In this document: positions 11,272 through 20,045 of the stretch, in pieces | Position numbering within the stretch: the stretch's first letter is position 1 | How the letters are laid out: the number at the start of each line of letters is the position of its first letter | Assembly (NCBI GenBank): GCA_015075405.1 | Contig: JABTUK010000001.1 | Location: 2,046,001-2,110,000, forward strand | Reading direction: 5' to 3' | Source: Anaerolineales bacterium | Lineage (GTDB): Bacteria; Chloroflexota; Anaerolineae; 4572-78; J111 | Length of the DNA stretch: 64,000 nt | Notes under the pieces: generated by a model | Database searches by the model: none | What the model saw: the letters and a program-made list of their open reading frames with translations, nothing else | Told to the model about the DNA's origin: nothing | Translations under genes and position numbers: made by a program

Positions 11272-12471
11272 ATGGCGAAAGCAGCATTTGTGAGGGATAA
11301 ACCGCATATCAACGTGGGGACAATTGGACACGTAGATCACGGCAAAACGACCTTGACGGCAGCGATAACCAAAACGCTGAGTTTGAAGGGTTGGGCCAAC
11401 TTTCGGGCCTTTGACAGCATAGACAACGCGCCGGAAGAAAAAGCGCGGGGCATCACCATTGCCATTGCCCACGTGGAGTATCAGACCGAGAAACGGCACT
11501 ACGCGCACGTAGACTGCCCTGGGCACGCCGACTACATCAAGAATATGATCACCGGGGCGGCGCAGATGGATGGAGCGATCTTGGTGGTGAGCGCCCCGGA
11601 TGGGCCGATGCCACAGACGCGGGAACACATTTTGTTAGCCCGGCAGGTAGAAGTGCCGGCGATGGTGGTGTTTCTGAACAAAGTGGATATGATGGATGAT
11701 GAGGAGTTGTTGGAGTTGGTGGAGTTGGAGTTGCGGGAGCTATTGAGCAGCTACGAATTTCCGGGGGATGACATACCGGTTATTCGGGGGAGTGCGCTGC
11801 AAGCGTTGGAGAGCACGAGCAGTGATCCGAATGATCCGGCCTATGCCGCAATCTGGCAGTTGATGGATGCAGTGGACAGCTACATTCCGACGCCGGAACG
11901 GCAGGTAGACAAACCGTTCCTGATGCCGGTAGAAGATGTGTTCAGCATCAAAGGACGGGGGACGGTAGCGACAGGTCGGGTGGAACGGGGTAAGATCAAG
12001 GTTGGCGAGACGGTCGAGATTGTGGGGTTGAAAGAGACGCGGAGTGTGGTTTGCACCGGGGTGGAGATGTTCCGCAAGTTGTTGGACGAAGGGATCGCGG
12101 GGGACAACATTGGGGTGTTGCTGCGGGGAGTGGAACGGGATGACATCGAGCGGGGACAGGTATTGGCCAAGCCCAAGAGCATCACCCCGCACACAGAGTT
12201 TGAAGCGGCGATCTACATTTTGAAGAAAGAAGAAGGGGGTCGGCACACGCCGTTTTTCAACGGGTACAGGCCGCAGTTTTACATTCGGACGATGGATGTG
12301 ACGGGGTCGGTGGAGTTGCCGGAAGGGGTAGAGATGGTGATGCCTGGGGACAACATCACTTTAAAGGTGAAGTTGATCGTGCCGGTGGCGTTGGAAGATG
12401 GGTCGAAGTTCGCCATCCGTGAAGGTGGGCGGACGGTTGGCGCTGGCGTCATCACCAAGATTATTGCCTAA
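11272..12471 (+). CDS. tuf: Elongation factor Tu
   Basis: Delivers aminoacyl-tRNA to the ribosome; 399 residues. GTPase motifs [26 protein letters not shown] and GSALQAL are intact, and the beta-barrel domains end in [15 protein letters not shown]. The reading frame favours G-ending codons (CGG for Arg, GGG for Gly, TTG for Leu) much more than the adjacent fusA and rpsJ. This suggests gene conversion with another tuf copy or strong local codon drift. An AAGGAG site precedes ATG 11272. The gene has its own likely promoter and is followed 47 bases later by rpsJ. Confidence 0.97.
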   Translation: MAKAAFVRDKPHINVGTIGHVDHGKTTLTAAITKTLSLKGWANFRAFDSIDNAPEEKARGITIAIAHVEYQTEKRHYAHVDCPGHADYIKNMITGAAQMDGAILVVSAPDGPMPQTREHILLARQVEVPAMVVFLNKVDMMDDEELLELVELELRELLSSYEFPGDDIPVIRGSALQALESTSSDPNDPAYAAIWQLMDAVDSYIPTPERQVDKPFLMPVEDVFSIKGRGTVATGRVERGKIKVGETVEIVGLKETRSVVCTGVEMFRKLLDEGIAGDNIGVLLRGVERDDIERGQVLAKPKSITPHTEFEAAIYILKKEEGGRHTPFFNGYRPQFYIRTMDVTGSVELPEGVEMVMPGDNITLKVKLIVPVALEDGSKFAIREGGRTVGAGVITKIIA

Positions 12472-12518
12472 AGTCAGGCCGCGACGGTAAGCGCCGCAAC
12501 CTAACCAACGGAGAAACT

Positions 12519-12824
12519 ATGTCCAAACATAGAATAAGAATTCGATTGAAAGCATATGATCACCGCGTGTTGGATCAGTCGGTGCGACAGATTGTAGATA
12601 CAGCCGAACGAACCGGAGCCGTTGTGGTAGGACCAGTTCCACTGCCAACCAAGATCGAGAAGTTCACTGTGCTGCGCTCACCGTTCATTGACAAGGACTC
12701 ACGCGAGCAGTTTGAGATCCGCACCCATAAGCGATTGATTGATGTGGTGGATCCCAAATCAAAAACCATTGACGCCTTGGTTCGGCTAAATTTGCCGGCG
12801 GGCGTGGATGTTGAGATCAAATAG
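12519..12824 (+). CDS. rpsJ: 30S ribosomal protein S10
   Basis: Head protein of the 30S subunit that also acts in NusB/NusG-linked antitermination in other bacteria. The 101 residues carry the family signature in [17 protein letters not shown] and [37 protein letters not shown]. It is the first gene of the long S10-type run. No clear promoter precedes it in the 47-bp gap after tuf, so it probably shares the tuf transcript. Confidence 0.97.
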   Translation: MSKHRIRIRLKAYDHRVLDQSVRQIVDTAERTGAVVVGPVPLPTKIEKFTVLRSPFIDKDSREQFEIRTHKRLIDVVDPKSKTIDALVRLNLPAGVDVEIK

Positions 12825-12889
12825 AGTAAAAATTCTTAGTTAGCACGCGCCCTAATTGGCGGCGCGGATAAGAATGGGAAAGGGGAATG

Positions 12890-12931
12890 GGTTCAAGGAA
12901 TGATGGCCGGTGCGGTTACAGTTCCTGAACC
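12890..12931 (+). promoter_or_regulatory. Hairpin just upstream of rplC
   Basis: GGTTC-A-AGGAA at 12890-12900 pairs with TTCCTGAACC at 12922-12931, with one bulged A. It ends 9 bases before the rplC start codon, where no good Shine-Dalgarno sequence is seen. It may act in translational control of the L3 gene. Confidence 0.5.
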
Positions 12932-12940
12932 TAAAATAAA

Positions 12941-13570
12941 ATGACACAAATATTGGGCAAGAAAGTTGGCATGACCCAGATCGTTGATGAGAAAGGGATT
13001 ATTATTCCCGTGACCATCATCGAGGCTGGGCCTTGCTATGTAACGCAAAAGAAAACGGTTGAAAATGATGGCTACAGCGCGGTACAGTTGGGTTTTGGCG
13101 ATTTGCGCCAGAAAAGTCTGAATAAACCGAAGGCAGGCCATCTGAAAAAATCGGGGTCTCCGGCGGTGAAATACCTGCGCGAATTCCGGGTGTCTAATCC
13201 CGATGAGTACCAGGAAGGCCAAAAAATTGATGCCTCCATTTTTGCCGCCGGTGATGTGGTAGATGTTATCGGTACCAGCAAAGGTAAGGGTTTTGCCGGT
13301 GGAGTCAAACGGCACGGGTTTAGTGGCGGACCCAAAACGCACGGCCAGTCTGATCGCTGGCGCGCTCCTGGTTCGATTGGGGCCGGTACAACGCCGGGCC
13401 GTGTCTGGAAAGGGACGCGCATGGCAGGTCGAATGGGCAACGATCGGGTCACGGTGCAGAATCTTAAAATAGCTCTGGTAGATGCCGAGAAGAATGTCAT
13501 CGCGGTTCGTGGCGCTGTCCCTGGGGCTAAAAATGGCCTGGTGATTGTGCGTAAAGCGGTGAAAGGTTAG
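12941..13570 (+). CDS. rplC: 50S ribosomal protein L3
   Basis: Early-assembly protein whose long loop reaches the peptidyl transferase centre. 209 residues with [11 protein letters not shown] at the start and the conserved loop [24 protein letters not shown], followed by the [22 protein letters not shown] tail. The ATG at 12941 matches the family N-terminus; the upstream Shine-Dalgarno is weak and sits beside a hairpin. rplD follows after 9 bases. Confidence 0.97.
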   Translation: MTQILGKKVGMTQIVDEKGIIIPVTIIEAGPCYVTQKKTVENDGYSAVQLGFGDLRQKSLNKPKAGHLKKSGSPAVKYLREFRVSNPDEYQEGQKIDASIFAAGDVVDVIGTSKGKGFAGGVKRHGFSGGPKTHGQSDRWRAPGSIGAGTTPGRVWKGTRMAGRMGNDRVTVQNLKIALVDAEKNVIAVRGAVPGAKNGLVIVRKAVKG

Positions 13571-13579
13571 GAGTGGGCC

Positions 13580-14200
13580 ATGAAGATCAATGTTAAAAAC
13601 ACCAGCGGTACGACGATTGAAGAACTCGAGCTGCGCGATGACATTTTTGGGATTGAGCCGAACACGGCGGTCATGCATCAAGCGTTGGTGCGGCAGTTAG
13701 CCAATCAGCGTTTGGGTACGCACAAGACCAAAACACGGGGTGAAGTGTCTCGAACAACGGCCAAGTGGTTCCGCCAAAAAGGGACAGGCCGCGCTCGGCA
13801 CGGTTCCCGCAAAGCGCCGATTTTTGTAGGCGGTGGTAAGGCGCATGGACCTGTTCCGCGCGATTACACCCAAAAAATGCCGCGCAAAATGCGGCGATTG
13901 GCCCTACGCTCGGCGTTATCAGCCAAAGCGGCGGCGGAGCAGCTTATTGTGCTGGATAAGCTGGCCTTCGATCAACCCAAGACCGTTGAAGTGTTGCAAT
14001 TGCTTGATAATCTCCAGGTTTCCGGCAGCGCGGTCATCCTGCTGCCTGAGCGCAACGAGAATGTGGAAAAGAGCGCCCGCAATCTGGAAAATGTTAAAAC
14101 CATCCGGGCCGGATACCTTAACATCCGCGACCTTTTAGGCCACAATTACGTCATTATGCCCAAGGATGCAGTATTGGCGATAGAAAATTTATTGGGTTAA
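13580..14200 (+). CDS. rplD: 50S ribosomal protein L4
   Basis: Binds 23S rRNA domain I and lines the exit tunnel. The 206-residue protein has the extended-loop signature [42 protein letters not shown] shortened here to its key residues [10 protein letters not shown] and [13 protein letters not shown]. Start ATG 13580, nine bases after rplC. Its stop codon is inside a 10-bp palindrome (14188-14219). After it the normal operon order is broken: rplW follows only after a 1.46-kb insert. Confidence 0.96.
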   Translation: MKINVKNTSGTTIEELELRDDIFGIEPNTAVMHQALVRQLANQRLGTHKTKTRGEVSRTTAKWFRQKGTGRARHGSRKAPIFVGGGKAHGPVPRDYTQKMPRKMRRLALRSALSAKAAAEQLIVLDKLAFDQPKTVEVLQLLDNLQVSGSAVILLPERNENVEKSARNLENVKTIRAGYLNIRDLLGHNYVIMPKDAVLAIENLLG

Positions 14201-14219
14201 GTACACTTTACCCAATAAA
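14188..14219. repeat. Palindrome at the left junction of the S10-operon insert
   Basis: TTTATTGGGT at 14188-14197 is the exact inverse complement of ACCCAATAAA at 14210-14219; it spans the rplD stop codon. It could be a weak terminator, a processing hairpin, or a scar of the insertion. Confidence 0.7.
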
Positions 14220-14235
14220 CAGGAATTAGTATGCC

Positions 14236-14697
14236 ATGAAAAGAAATGTATTGGTTGCAATATTAACAATTGTAATTGTGATAGCAGTCGCTTGGGTGGT
14301 TGGTGCACAAACACCTGAACCTGCTCCACCGCCTCCCTTACCTGATATGACATCTGTACCTGCTCCAGATGCTACCCATACCCCGTCTCCTGATGAGGAT
14401 GCTTCCGATGATGTTTCTCCCCCTACAGTGACACCTATACCATTTAAGGAAGTGATTGATATGACCCCTGATGGTACTTCTGAAGACGATAAGGCCACAT
14501 TTATTGTACTCAAGGAAAATGGGGACTATATCAAGATACTTATCCTTCCGGAACAACTTGATGCAGGTGAAGGCAAAGATTTACATTCGATTTTGGGGTT
14601 GTCCCCAAATGATGAAATAGAAACTAATATACCACCTACTAGCTTTATGATGAGACAAATTCCTTTGCCTGAGTCTATACCCACATCTGAACCTTAA
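14236..14697 (+). CDS. Exported Pro/Asp-rich protein of unknown function, inserted in the S10 operon
   Basis: 153 residues, no family recognised. Residues 1-25 are a signal peptide or anchor (KR, then a long Ile/Val-rich stretch, VVGAQ). It is followed by a Pro/Thr/Asp-rich linker (about 26-75) and a short C-terminal domain (about 80-153) with FIVLKENGDYIKILIL. Start ATG 14236 follows CAGGAA; an earlier ATG at 14231 runs at once into a stop. The base composition and codons (AGA, ATA, AT-ending) are much richer in A+T than the flanking ribosomal genes, which indicates transfer. It is co-directional with rplD and the next insert gene, so it is probably carried on the ribosomal transcript. Confidence 0.8.
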   Translation: MKRNVLVAILTIVIVIAVAWVVGAQTPEPAPPPPLPDMTSVPAPDATHTPSPDEDASDDVSPPTVTPIPFKEVIDMTPDGTSEDDKATFIVLKENGDYIKILILPEQLDAGEGKDLHSILGLSPNDEIETNIPPTSFMMRQIPLPESIPTSEP

Positions 14698-14746
14698 CAT
14701 CAGTCTTTTAATAGCTTGACAATACTCATATACAAGGAATAGATGA

Positions 14747-15577
14747 ATGATGTATATTAGGAACAAGGTATATTTAGTTGGGTTGTCACTGGTTGTATTG
14801 ATGATAATAGTTCCTATAGCTTCAGCAGGAAACGATTTTGTTATTGGTAATCTTAGAGTAGATGACTGGTCAGTTACAAAAGGGCAGTATCTTGATTATA
14901 GGCATTATATTTATCCCGCCGCTGCCCCTAACAATCAAAACAGTAATGCGACTTCTGGTTGGTTCGGAATAGACTTGGGTCAATGGAATGGTAATGTATA
15001 TTCCAGAAAATTTGTACAAGTTGGTATTCTTACAGACAATAGCAAAGCCCGTTGGTTTGTTTATGCAGAATCAGGGGTAGATTGTCTTAAAGGAACTCCG
15101 GGTTGGGTTGGTCAAGATGGTGTTACAAGAGGATGTGTGGGTAAGTATGGAGGTATGGGTATAAGCCCTGGAAGTAATATTTGGACCAGAGTAGAGTTAG
15201 CTACATATTCTGGGCAATCATGGTGGGTAGTACGTGTTTACAACGCCCAAAATACACCTATTGATGTAGTTAAGGTTCGTAGTGGTAGTAAGCAGATATA
15301 TTATGCCCAAGCTACCTCGGAAGAGGTGTATAGTGGCTCATCAGACCCTCATATCCTTATGAATTTTTATCACTACCACCCCGAGTATTGGAAGCCCAAT
15401 GTTGGTTTTACGTTATGGCCGGGAAGTATTGGCGGTGGAAATCATAATATTCTTTCGACATTTCCAAGTAATATTTGTCCTACTTGGTATGGGGCCGAAA
15501 CAGGTATTCAAAACAATCCTCATTTATGGCGGACGGCTTCTGGTGATACGACTTGTTATGAGGATCCACTTTTTTAG
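14747..15577 (+). CDS. Secreted Trp/Tyr-rich protein of unknown function, inserted in the S10 operon
   Basis: 276 residues, no family recognised. A clear signal peptide (VYLVGLSLVVLMIIVPIASA, cleavage about residue 27) precedes a mature domain rich in Trp, Tyr, Gly and Asn. That domain has four cysteines (in VDCLKG, RGCVGK, NICPTW, TTCYED), fitting a disulphide-bonded extracellular beta-rich protein. Motifs such as HILMNFYHYHPEYW and GFTLWPGSIGGG are distinctive but I cannot assign them. AT-rich codon use matches the preceding gene and differs from rplD and rplW. AAGGAA lies 8 bases before the ATG pair at 14747/14750. A weak TTGACA stands at 14716 without a matching -10. Confidence 0.8.
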   Translation: MMYIRNKVYLVGLSLVVLMIIVPIASAGNDFVIGNLRVDDWSVTKGQYLDYRHYIYPAAAPNNQNSNATSGWFGIDLGQWNGNVYSRKFVQVGILTDNSKARWFVYAESGVDCLKGTPGWVGQDGVTRGCVGKYGGMGISPGSNIWTRVELATYSGQSWWVVRVYNAQNTPIDVVKVRSGSKQIYYAQATSEEVYSGSSDPHILMNFYHYHPEYWKPNVGFTLWPGSIGGGNHNILSTFPSNICPTWYGAETGIQNNPHLWRTASGDTTCYEDPLF

Positions 15578-15579
15578 AA

Positions 15580-15611
15580 TAAGGAATTTAAGGACAGCTT
15601 TTTATTCCTTA
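15580..15611 (+). repeat. Inverted repeat at the right end of the S10-operon insert
   Basis: TAAGGAAT 15580-15587 pairs with ATTCCTTA 15604-15611, starting right after the stop codon of the secreted-protein gene. It is followed by T-poor sequence, so termination is doubtful; it may mark the right end of the insert. Confidence 0.5.
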
Positions 15612-15648
15612 ACGTGATTTGATAAGAAAGACTGTATTTTATTTTGAG

Positions 15649-15659
15649 AGGTACTACCT
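15649..15659 (+). promoter_or_regulatory. Palindrome over the rplW ribosome-binding site
   Basis: AGGT-ACT-ACCT folds back on itself directly before the GTG start codon, tying up part of the GAGAGG Shine-Dalgarno site. It could lower initiation on rplW unless translation arrives from upstream. Confidence 0.45.
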
Positions 15660-15953
15660 GTGGAAATGAATCCTTACGCGGTTATTATCCGCCCGATCAA
15701 TACAGAAAAGAGCAACCTTGCGGCTGAGTTAGGGCAGTACACTTTTGTAGTTCACCAGTGGGCTAACAAAGTTGAAATTGCTCAGGCCGTCTCCTATATT
15801 TTTGATGTGGATGTGGTCAAGGTGCGCATTATCAATCGAGCGCCTAAGTTTGGTCGTTGGGGCCGCAAGCGGGTTCAGCGACAGTCGGCTCAGAAAAAAG
15901 CCATCGTGACCCTGTCCCCTGGGCAGCGCATCGAAGCCTTTGAGGGGGTATAA
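15660..15953 (+). CDS. rplW: 50S ribosomal protein L23
   Basis: Sits at the tunnel exit and is the docking site for trigger factor and SRP. 97 residues with IIRPINTEKSNLAAELGQYTFVV and the C-terminal FGRWGRKRVQRQSAQKKAIVTL region expected for the family. The start is GTG 15660 with GAGAGG at 15646-15651. It is separated from rplD by the two foreign-looking genes but is joined tightly to rplB (3-base gap), so the rest of the operon order is kept. Confidence 0.95.
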   Translation: MEMNPYAVIIRPINTEKSNLAAELGQYTFVVHQWANKVEIAQAVSYIFDVDVVKVRIINRAPKFGRWGRKRVQRQSAQKKAIVTLSPGQRIEAFEGV

Positions 15954-15956
15954 GCT

Positions 15957-16793
15957 ATGCCGGTAAAATTATACAAACCGACCTCGGCAGGCCGGCGGGG
16001 AATGTCGGTTTCAACTTTTGAAGAAATTACGCGGGTTGGACCGGAGAAGAGCCTGCTTGCTCCGCTGCGAAAAAAAGCCGGTCGTAATAATCAAGGCCGG
16101 ATTACAGTGCGACATCAGGGCGGTGGTCATAAACAGCGCTATCGCCTGGTTGACTTCAAACGTGACAAGTACGGGATCGCAGCCAAAGTCAGTTCCATAG
16201 AGTATGATCCCAATCGAACCGCTCGGATTGCCCTACTTGTTTACGCCGACGGCGAAAAACGCTACATTCTGGCCCCGGTGGGTCTGAAAGTTGGCGACAC
16301 CGTGATGTCAGGCCCGACGGCGGAAATCCGGGTAGGGAACGCTCTGCCGATTTACCGTATTCCCTTAGGCACTCAGGTGCATAACATTGAGTTGCAGCCT
16401 GGAAAGGGCGGGCAATTGGTTCGTTCTGCAGGCGTTTCGGCCCAGTTATTGGCCAAAGAAGGTTCTTATGCCCAGGTGCGTATGCCTAGCGGTGAAGTTC
16501 GTTTGATTAGCCAAAATTGCCTGGCGACGATTGGTCAGGTGGGTAACGTGGACCACAGTAATGTGGTGCTGGGTAAGGCTGGGCGCAAGCGCTGGCTAGG
16601 TGTTCGGCCAGGGGTGCGCGGTACAGCGCAAGACCCGAACAGCCATCCGCATGGCGGGGGCGAAGGCCGGTCGCCGGTGGGTATGGCTGCTCCCAAAACG
16701 CCGTGGGGTAAACCGGCTTTGGGCGCGAAAACACGCACGAACAAACGCACCGAGCAATATATTGTGCGCCGCCGGCGGAATAAGAGACGGTAA
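15957..16793 (+). CDS. rplB: 50S ribosomal protein L2
   Basis: Required for subunit association and peptidyl transferase activity. 278 residues with the RNA-binding core ([19 protein letters not shown], reduced motif) and the C-terminal signature [19 protein letters not shown]. The latter holds the functionally important histidine, followed by [15 protein letters not shown]. The start ATG is 3 bases after rplW, so the two are translationally coupled. rpsS follows after 19 bases. Confidence 0.97.
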   Translation: MPVKLYKPTSAGRRGMSVSTFEEITRVGPEKSLLAPLRKKAGRNNQGRITVRHQGGGHKQRYRLVDFKRDKYGIAAKVSSIEYDPNRTARIALLVYADGEKRYILAPVGLKVGDTVMSGPTAEIRVGNALPIYRIPLGTQVHNIELQPGKGGQLVRSAGVSAQLLAKEGSYAQVRMPSGEVRLISQNCLATIGQVGNVDHSNVVLGKAGRKRWLGVRPGVRGTAQDPNSHPHGGGEGRSPVGMAAPKTPWGKPALGAKTRTNKRTEQYIVRRRRNKRR

Positions 16794-16812
16794 GGGCAGA
16801 GGAGATTAGCCA

Positions 16813-17088
16813 ATGACTCGTTCGTTGAAAAAAGGGCCATTTATTGAGCCGAAACTATTGAAAAAAATTGAAACGATGAATGCGGCCGGGGAAAAACGGG
16901 TTATCCGAACCTGGTCGCGGGCGAGCACTATCTTTCCGCAGATGGTGGGACACACCCTGGCCATCCATGACGGTCGCCGCCACGTGCCGATTTACATCAC
17001 CGAAAATATGGTGGGACATCGGCTGGGTGAATTTGTGCCGACTCGATTTTTCCGCGGCCATGTGGCCAAAGAAAAATCCACTCGTTAA
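16813..17088 (+). CDS. rpsS: 30S ribosomal protein S19
   Basis: Forms the S13-S19 complex of the 30S head next to the A-site tRNA. 91 residues: [19 protein letters not shown] at the start, [28 protein letters not shown] in the core and [11 protein letters not shown] at the end, all typical. Start ATG 16813 follows AGAGGAG. rplV starts 12 bases downstream. Confidence 0.97.
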   Translation: MTRSLKKGPFIEPKLLKKIETMNAAGEKRVIRTWSRASTIFPQMVGHTLAIHDGRRHVPIYITENMVGHRLGEFVPTRFFRGHVAKEKSTR

Positions 17089-17100
17089 GAGGTTAAGACG

Positions 17101-17448
17101 ATGGCTGATTTTCAAGTGAGAGCAGTAAGTAAGTATATTATCGGCGCGCCGATCAAGATGCGCCGGGTGGTCAATAGCGTGCGGGGTTTGCCAGCGCAGC
17201 AAGCTTTAGAAGTGTTAAAGCTATTGCCGCAAGCAGCGGCTGATCCGGTTTACAAAACCGTCAAGAGCGCGCTGGCTAACGCCGAAGAAAATTTTGCCCT
17301 TGACGCGGAAGATATGGTCATTGCGGCCATTTCTGTGGATGAAGGGCCGCGACTGCGCCGGGCACGGTATGGGGCACGAGGCCGGTTTAAACCGATCAAA
17401 AAACGTCTATCCCACATTACGGTGGTGTTGGAAGAGAAAGCAGGGTAG
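17101..17448 (+). CDS. rplV: 50S ribosomal protein L22
   Basis: Lines the exit tunnel with an extended beta-hairpin. 115 residues, with APIKMRRVVNSVRGLPAQQALEVL at the N-terminus. The hairpin VDEGPRLRRARYGARGRFKPIKKRLSHITVVL (key residues RRARYGARGR) is near the end. The stop codon TAG 17446-17448 lies inside the first unit of a heptamer hairpin array, so the last one or two residues are set by that repeat. Confidence 0.96.
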   Translation: MADFQVRAVSKYIIGAPIKMRRVVNSVRGLPAQQALEVLKLLPQAAADPVYKTVKSALANAEENFALDAEDMVIAAISVDEGPRLRRARYGARGRFKPIKKRLSHITVVLEEKAG

Positions 17449-17500
17449 CAAGTAGCAGGTTCTATAAATGCCCTGTCTACCGTCTACTGTCTACTATCTA
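17440..17500. repeat. Heptamer hairpin array, GGTAGCA/TACCGTC family (copy 4)
   Basis: GGGTAGCA and AGTAGCA units, a loop at about 17458-17470, then CTACCGT, CTACTGT and CTACTAT units. The array overlaps the rplV stop codon on the left and ends a few bases before the AAGGAG site of rpsC. Confidence 0.8.
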
Positions 17501-17515
17501 TGAAGGAGATATAGC

Positions 17516-18193
17516 TTGGGTCGAAAAGTTCATCCCATAGGATTTAGATTAGGTTTTGTGCAGGACCATCGCGCCCGATGGTTTGCCGAAGGCAAGGAAT
17601 ATCGCGAGTTGTTAGAAGAAGACATGGCCATTCGGAAGCTGGTCTTCGGCCTGCATGAGCGTGGAAGCGTGGCCAGTGTTGAGATTGAGCGCCTGCCCGC
17701 AGCCAAACAGGTCACTGTAAAAATCAGTACTTCAAAACCTGGTATTGTAATTGGGCGAAAAGGGGCGGCGGTTAACCAACTACGCAAAAAGCTGGAAGCG
17801 CTGACGCAGAAAAAAGTTCATATTGATGTGACCGAGATTGAAAATCCGGACATCAATGCTTTTCTTATCGGTGAGAGTATTGCCCAGCAGATTGAGAAGC
17901 GGGTTTCGCACAAGCGGGCCATGAAGCAGGCAGTTCGCCGAGCTATGAAGGCCGGGGCGCAAGGGGTGATGATTACCTGTAGCGGGCGTTTAGGTGGCTC
18001 CGATATGGCTCGCCGGGAGACACAACGCGAAGGGCAAATTCCGCGCCATACCTTACGGGCCGACATTGATTATGCTAACGTGGAAGGGTTAACCACTTTC
18101 AGCAAGATCGGGATTAAGGTGTGGGTTTACAAGGGTGAGATTTTGCCCAAACCCAAAGAAGAACAACCCGTTGGGGCCTACGTAATGCCCTAA
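17516..18193 (+). CDS. rpsC: 30S ribosomal protein S3
   Basis: Head protein at the mRNA entry tunnel with helicase function. 225 residues: GRKVHPIGFRLG start, a KH domain with the GxxG loop in VIGRKGAAVNQLRKKL (about 80-95), and the C-terminal S3 domain (GRLGGSDMARRE, DIDYANVEGLTTFSKIGIKVW). The start is TTG 17516, supported by AAGGAG at 17502-17507 and by the family N-terminus. A heptamer array stands on each side. Confidence 0.97.
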   Translation: MGRKVHPIGFRLGFVQDHRARWFAEGKEYRELLEEDMAIRKLVFGLHERGSVASVEIERLPAAKQVTVKISTSKPGIVIGRKGAAVNQLRKKLEALTQKKVHIDVTEIENPDINAFLIGESIAQQIEKRVSHKRAMKQAVRRAMKAGAQGVMITCSGRLGGSDMARRETQREGQIPRHTLRADIDYANVEGLTTFSKIGIKVWVYKGEILPKPKEEQPVGAYVMP

Positions 18194-18266
18194 GTACAGA
18201 AGATAGAGGATAGTAGGTAGAAAGTATTTACTATCTACCCTCTTCAATCTTCTATCCTCTGTCTTG
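18194..18266. repeat. Heptamer hairpin array, AGATAGA/GGATAGT family
   Basis: Units of the type AGATAGA, GGATAGT and AGGTAGA in the left arm, a loop around 18225, and complementary CTATCTACC and TTCTATCC stretches in the right arm. It occupies the rpsC-rplP gap from the base after the rpsC stop codon. Confidence 0.78.
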
Positions 18267-18288
18267 GCTGTGAAAAGGAAATTTGATT

Positions 18289-18702
18289 ATGTTAATGCCT
18301 AAACGTGTAAAATATCGAAAACAAATGCGGGGCAGAATGAGAGGCCAGGCGACTAGGGGGGCCGAAGTGTCCTTTGGGGAGTATGGCCTGCAAGCATTAG
18401 AGCCTTGCTGGATGACCAGCCGCCAGATCGAAGCGGCTCGCCGGGCGATTGTTCGTTATGTGCGCCGGGGTGGAAAGCTGTGGATTCGCATTTTTCCCGA
18501 TAAGCCCGTAACCGCCAAAGCAGCCGAAACCCGGATGGGTAGCGGGAAAGGCTCGGTTGATCACTGGGTTGCGGTTATTAAGCCAGGCCGGGTACTGTTT
18601 GAAATTGCCGGTGTGCCGGAAGATTCGGCTAAAGAAGCGATGCGCCTAGCAGCTCACAAACTACCCATCAAAACTCAGTTTGTGCAGCGGAACATCGGTT
18701 AG
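18289..18702 (+). CDS. rplP: 50S ribosomal protein L16
   Basis: Binds near the A-site tRNA elbow. 137 residues from ATG 18289: [39 protein letters not shown], and [20 protein letters not shown], all family hallmarks. The reading frame is open back to a TTG at 18283, but AAAAGGA at 18273-18279 is spaced correctly only for ATG 18289. rpmC begins 10 bases after the stop. Confidence 0.96.
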   Translation: MLMPKRVKYRKQMRGRMRGQATRGAEVSFGEYGLQALEPCWMTSRQIEAARRAIVRYVRRGGKLWIRIFPDKPVTAKAAETRMGSGKGSVDHWVAVIKPGRVLFEIAGVPEDSAKEAMRLAAHKLPIKTQFVQRNIG

Positions 18703-18712
18703 GAGAGAAGCC

Positions 18713-18910
18713 ATGCAAGCGTTTGAAATTAGAAACCTATCTGATAGCGAAATTCAAACCAAGCTGGAAGAGGCTTATGAAGAGCTTTTTAACCTGCGTT
18801 TTCAGAAAACGATTGGTCAGGTGAAAGACCCCAACCGGTTTACTGTGCTCAAGCGGGATATTGCTCGGATGAAAACAATTCTCGGCGAACGCAAACGGGC
18901 CACGGCCTAA
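18713..18910 (+). CDS. rpmC: 50S ribosomal protein L29
   Basis: Small helical protein at the tunnel exit. 65 residues from ATG 18713, preceded by AGGAGAG. It reads MQAFEIRNLSDSEIQTKLEEAYEELF at the start (key part ELFNLRFQKTIGQ) and ends in the IARMKTILGERK helix. An upstream in-frame start at 18680 lies within rplP and lacks a Shine-Dalgarno site, so it is rejected. Confidence 0.95.
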   Translation: MQAFEIRNLSDSEIQTKLEEAYEELFNLRFQKTIGQVKDPNRFTVLKRDIARMKTILGERKRATA

Positions 18911-18936
18911 TTTAGTGGATCAGGAGCTAAACAACA

Positions 18937-19194
18937 ATGGCTAGAGAGCAACGTAAAGTTTTGGTGGGTCGGGTGACCAGCGATAAAATGGACAAAACCA
19001 TTGTGGTGCAGGTGGACCGGATTAAGCGCCATCCCCAGTACGGCAAAGTTATGCGCTACCATAAGAAATACAAGGCGCACGACGAGCAAAACAGCGCGCA
19101 CATGGGCGATGTTGTTAAGATTATCGAGTCTAAACCGATGAGCAAAGAGAAGCGCTGGGCTTTGGTTGAAATTCTGGAGAAACAGGCAGCCTAG
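18937..19194 (+). CDS. rpsQ: 30S ribosomal protein S17
   Basis: Primary binder of 16S rRNA helices 7 and 11. 85 residues with the family core [39 protein letters not shown] and the late [19 protein letters not shown] 18937 is preceded by CAGGAG. First gene of the spc-type group, 26 bases after rpmC. Confidence 0.96.
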   Translation: MAREQRKVLVGRVTSDKMDKTIVVQVDRIKRHPQYGKVMRYHKKYKAHDEQNSAHMGDVVKIIESKPMSKEKRWALVEILEKQAA

Positions 19195-19240
19195 AACCTG
19201 CGGGTTGATTCATCTTGAGAGAGTGGTGGAGTAAAGGATC

Positions 19241-19612
19241 ATGATACAACAAGAAAGCCGCTTGAAAGTGGCGGACAACAGCGGGGCCAAAGAAATCCTG
19301 TGTATCCAGGTCGTCGGTGGTTCAAGGCGGCGCTATGCCACGGTTGGCGATGTTATTGTGGCCGCGGTAAAGCAAGCCGCGCCGCAGGGTTCGGTGAAAA
19401 AGGGCGATGTGGTCAAGGCGGTGGTGGTGCGGACGACCAAAGAGATAGGTCGGCCCGATGGTTCTTACATCAAATTTGATGATAATGCCGCCGTAATTTT
19501 AGATTCAGAAGCCAAAGGCCCGCGCGGCACCCGTATCTTTGGACCAGTCGCACGCGAATTGCGCGAAAAGGGGTTCATGCGGATTGTGTCGTTGGCCCCG
19601 GAAGTGCTTTAG
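19241..19612 (+). CDS. rplN: 50S ribosomal protein L14
   Basis: Interface protein forming an intersubunit bridge and the docking site for RsfS. 123 residues: [18 protein letters not shown] at the start, [33 protein letters not shown] in the signature region. The ATG is preceded by a GGAGTAAAGG site. It lies between rpsQ and rplX in the normal order. Confidence 0.97.
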   Translation: MIQQESRLKVADNSGAKEILCIQVVGGSRRRYATVGDVIVAAVKQAAPQGSVKKGDVVKAVVVRTTKEIGRPDGSYIKFDDNAAVILDSEAKGPRGTRIFGPVARELREKGFMRIVSLAPEVL

Positions 19613-19651
19613 CCGCCTCTGCGCCCACGGGTACATTAAGGAGATTACAAC

Positions 19652-20020
19652 ATGCAGCGAATTAAAAAAGGTGATACGGTTCAAGTTATTACCGGCAACG
19701 AAATCGGCGCGCGGGGCGAGGTGGAAAAAATTCTGGTAGACTGGTATGTTGATCGCGACAATCGCCGGGTCCGGCGTAATCCCGACGGCGATAAACTAGT
19801 CGTCAGAGGCGTCAATATTCGCAAAAAGCATCAGCGCCCTATCAGCCAGACGCGCACTCAGACCGGCATCATCGAACGAGAAGCGCCAGTACATATTTCA
19901 AATGTCATGCTGGTTTGCCCCAATTGTGATGAGGCCAGCCGGGTCGGCTTTCGGATTGAAGGCGACAAGAAACTGCGGTTTTGCAAACGCTGCGGCACGC
20001 CCATTGACAAAGTGTCGTAA
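19652..20020 (+). CDS. rplX: 50S ribosomal protein L24 with C-terminal zinc ribbon
   Basis: Assembly-initiator protein of the 50S subunit. 122 residues: KOW motif region [20 protein letters not shown], then [15 protein letters not shown]-terminal zinc ribbon with CPNC and CKRC pairs, about 25 residues apart, follows. The C-terminal ribbon is common in non-proteobacterial L24. AAGGAG lies before ATG 19652. Confidence 0.96.
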   Translation: MQRIKKGDTVQVITGNEIGARGEVEKILVDWYVDRDNRRVRRNPDGDKLVVRGVNIRKKHQRPISQTRTQTGIIEREAPVHISNVMLVCPNCDEASRVGFRIEGDKKLRFCKRCGTPIDKVS

Positions 20021-20045
20021 TTTTTGGGATGGTAAGGAAACAATT

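Noticed and set aside
19902..20045. Extended start of L5 inside L24
   Set aside because: The conserved L5 N-terminus starts at ATG 20046 with its own ribosome site.
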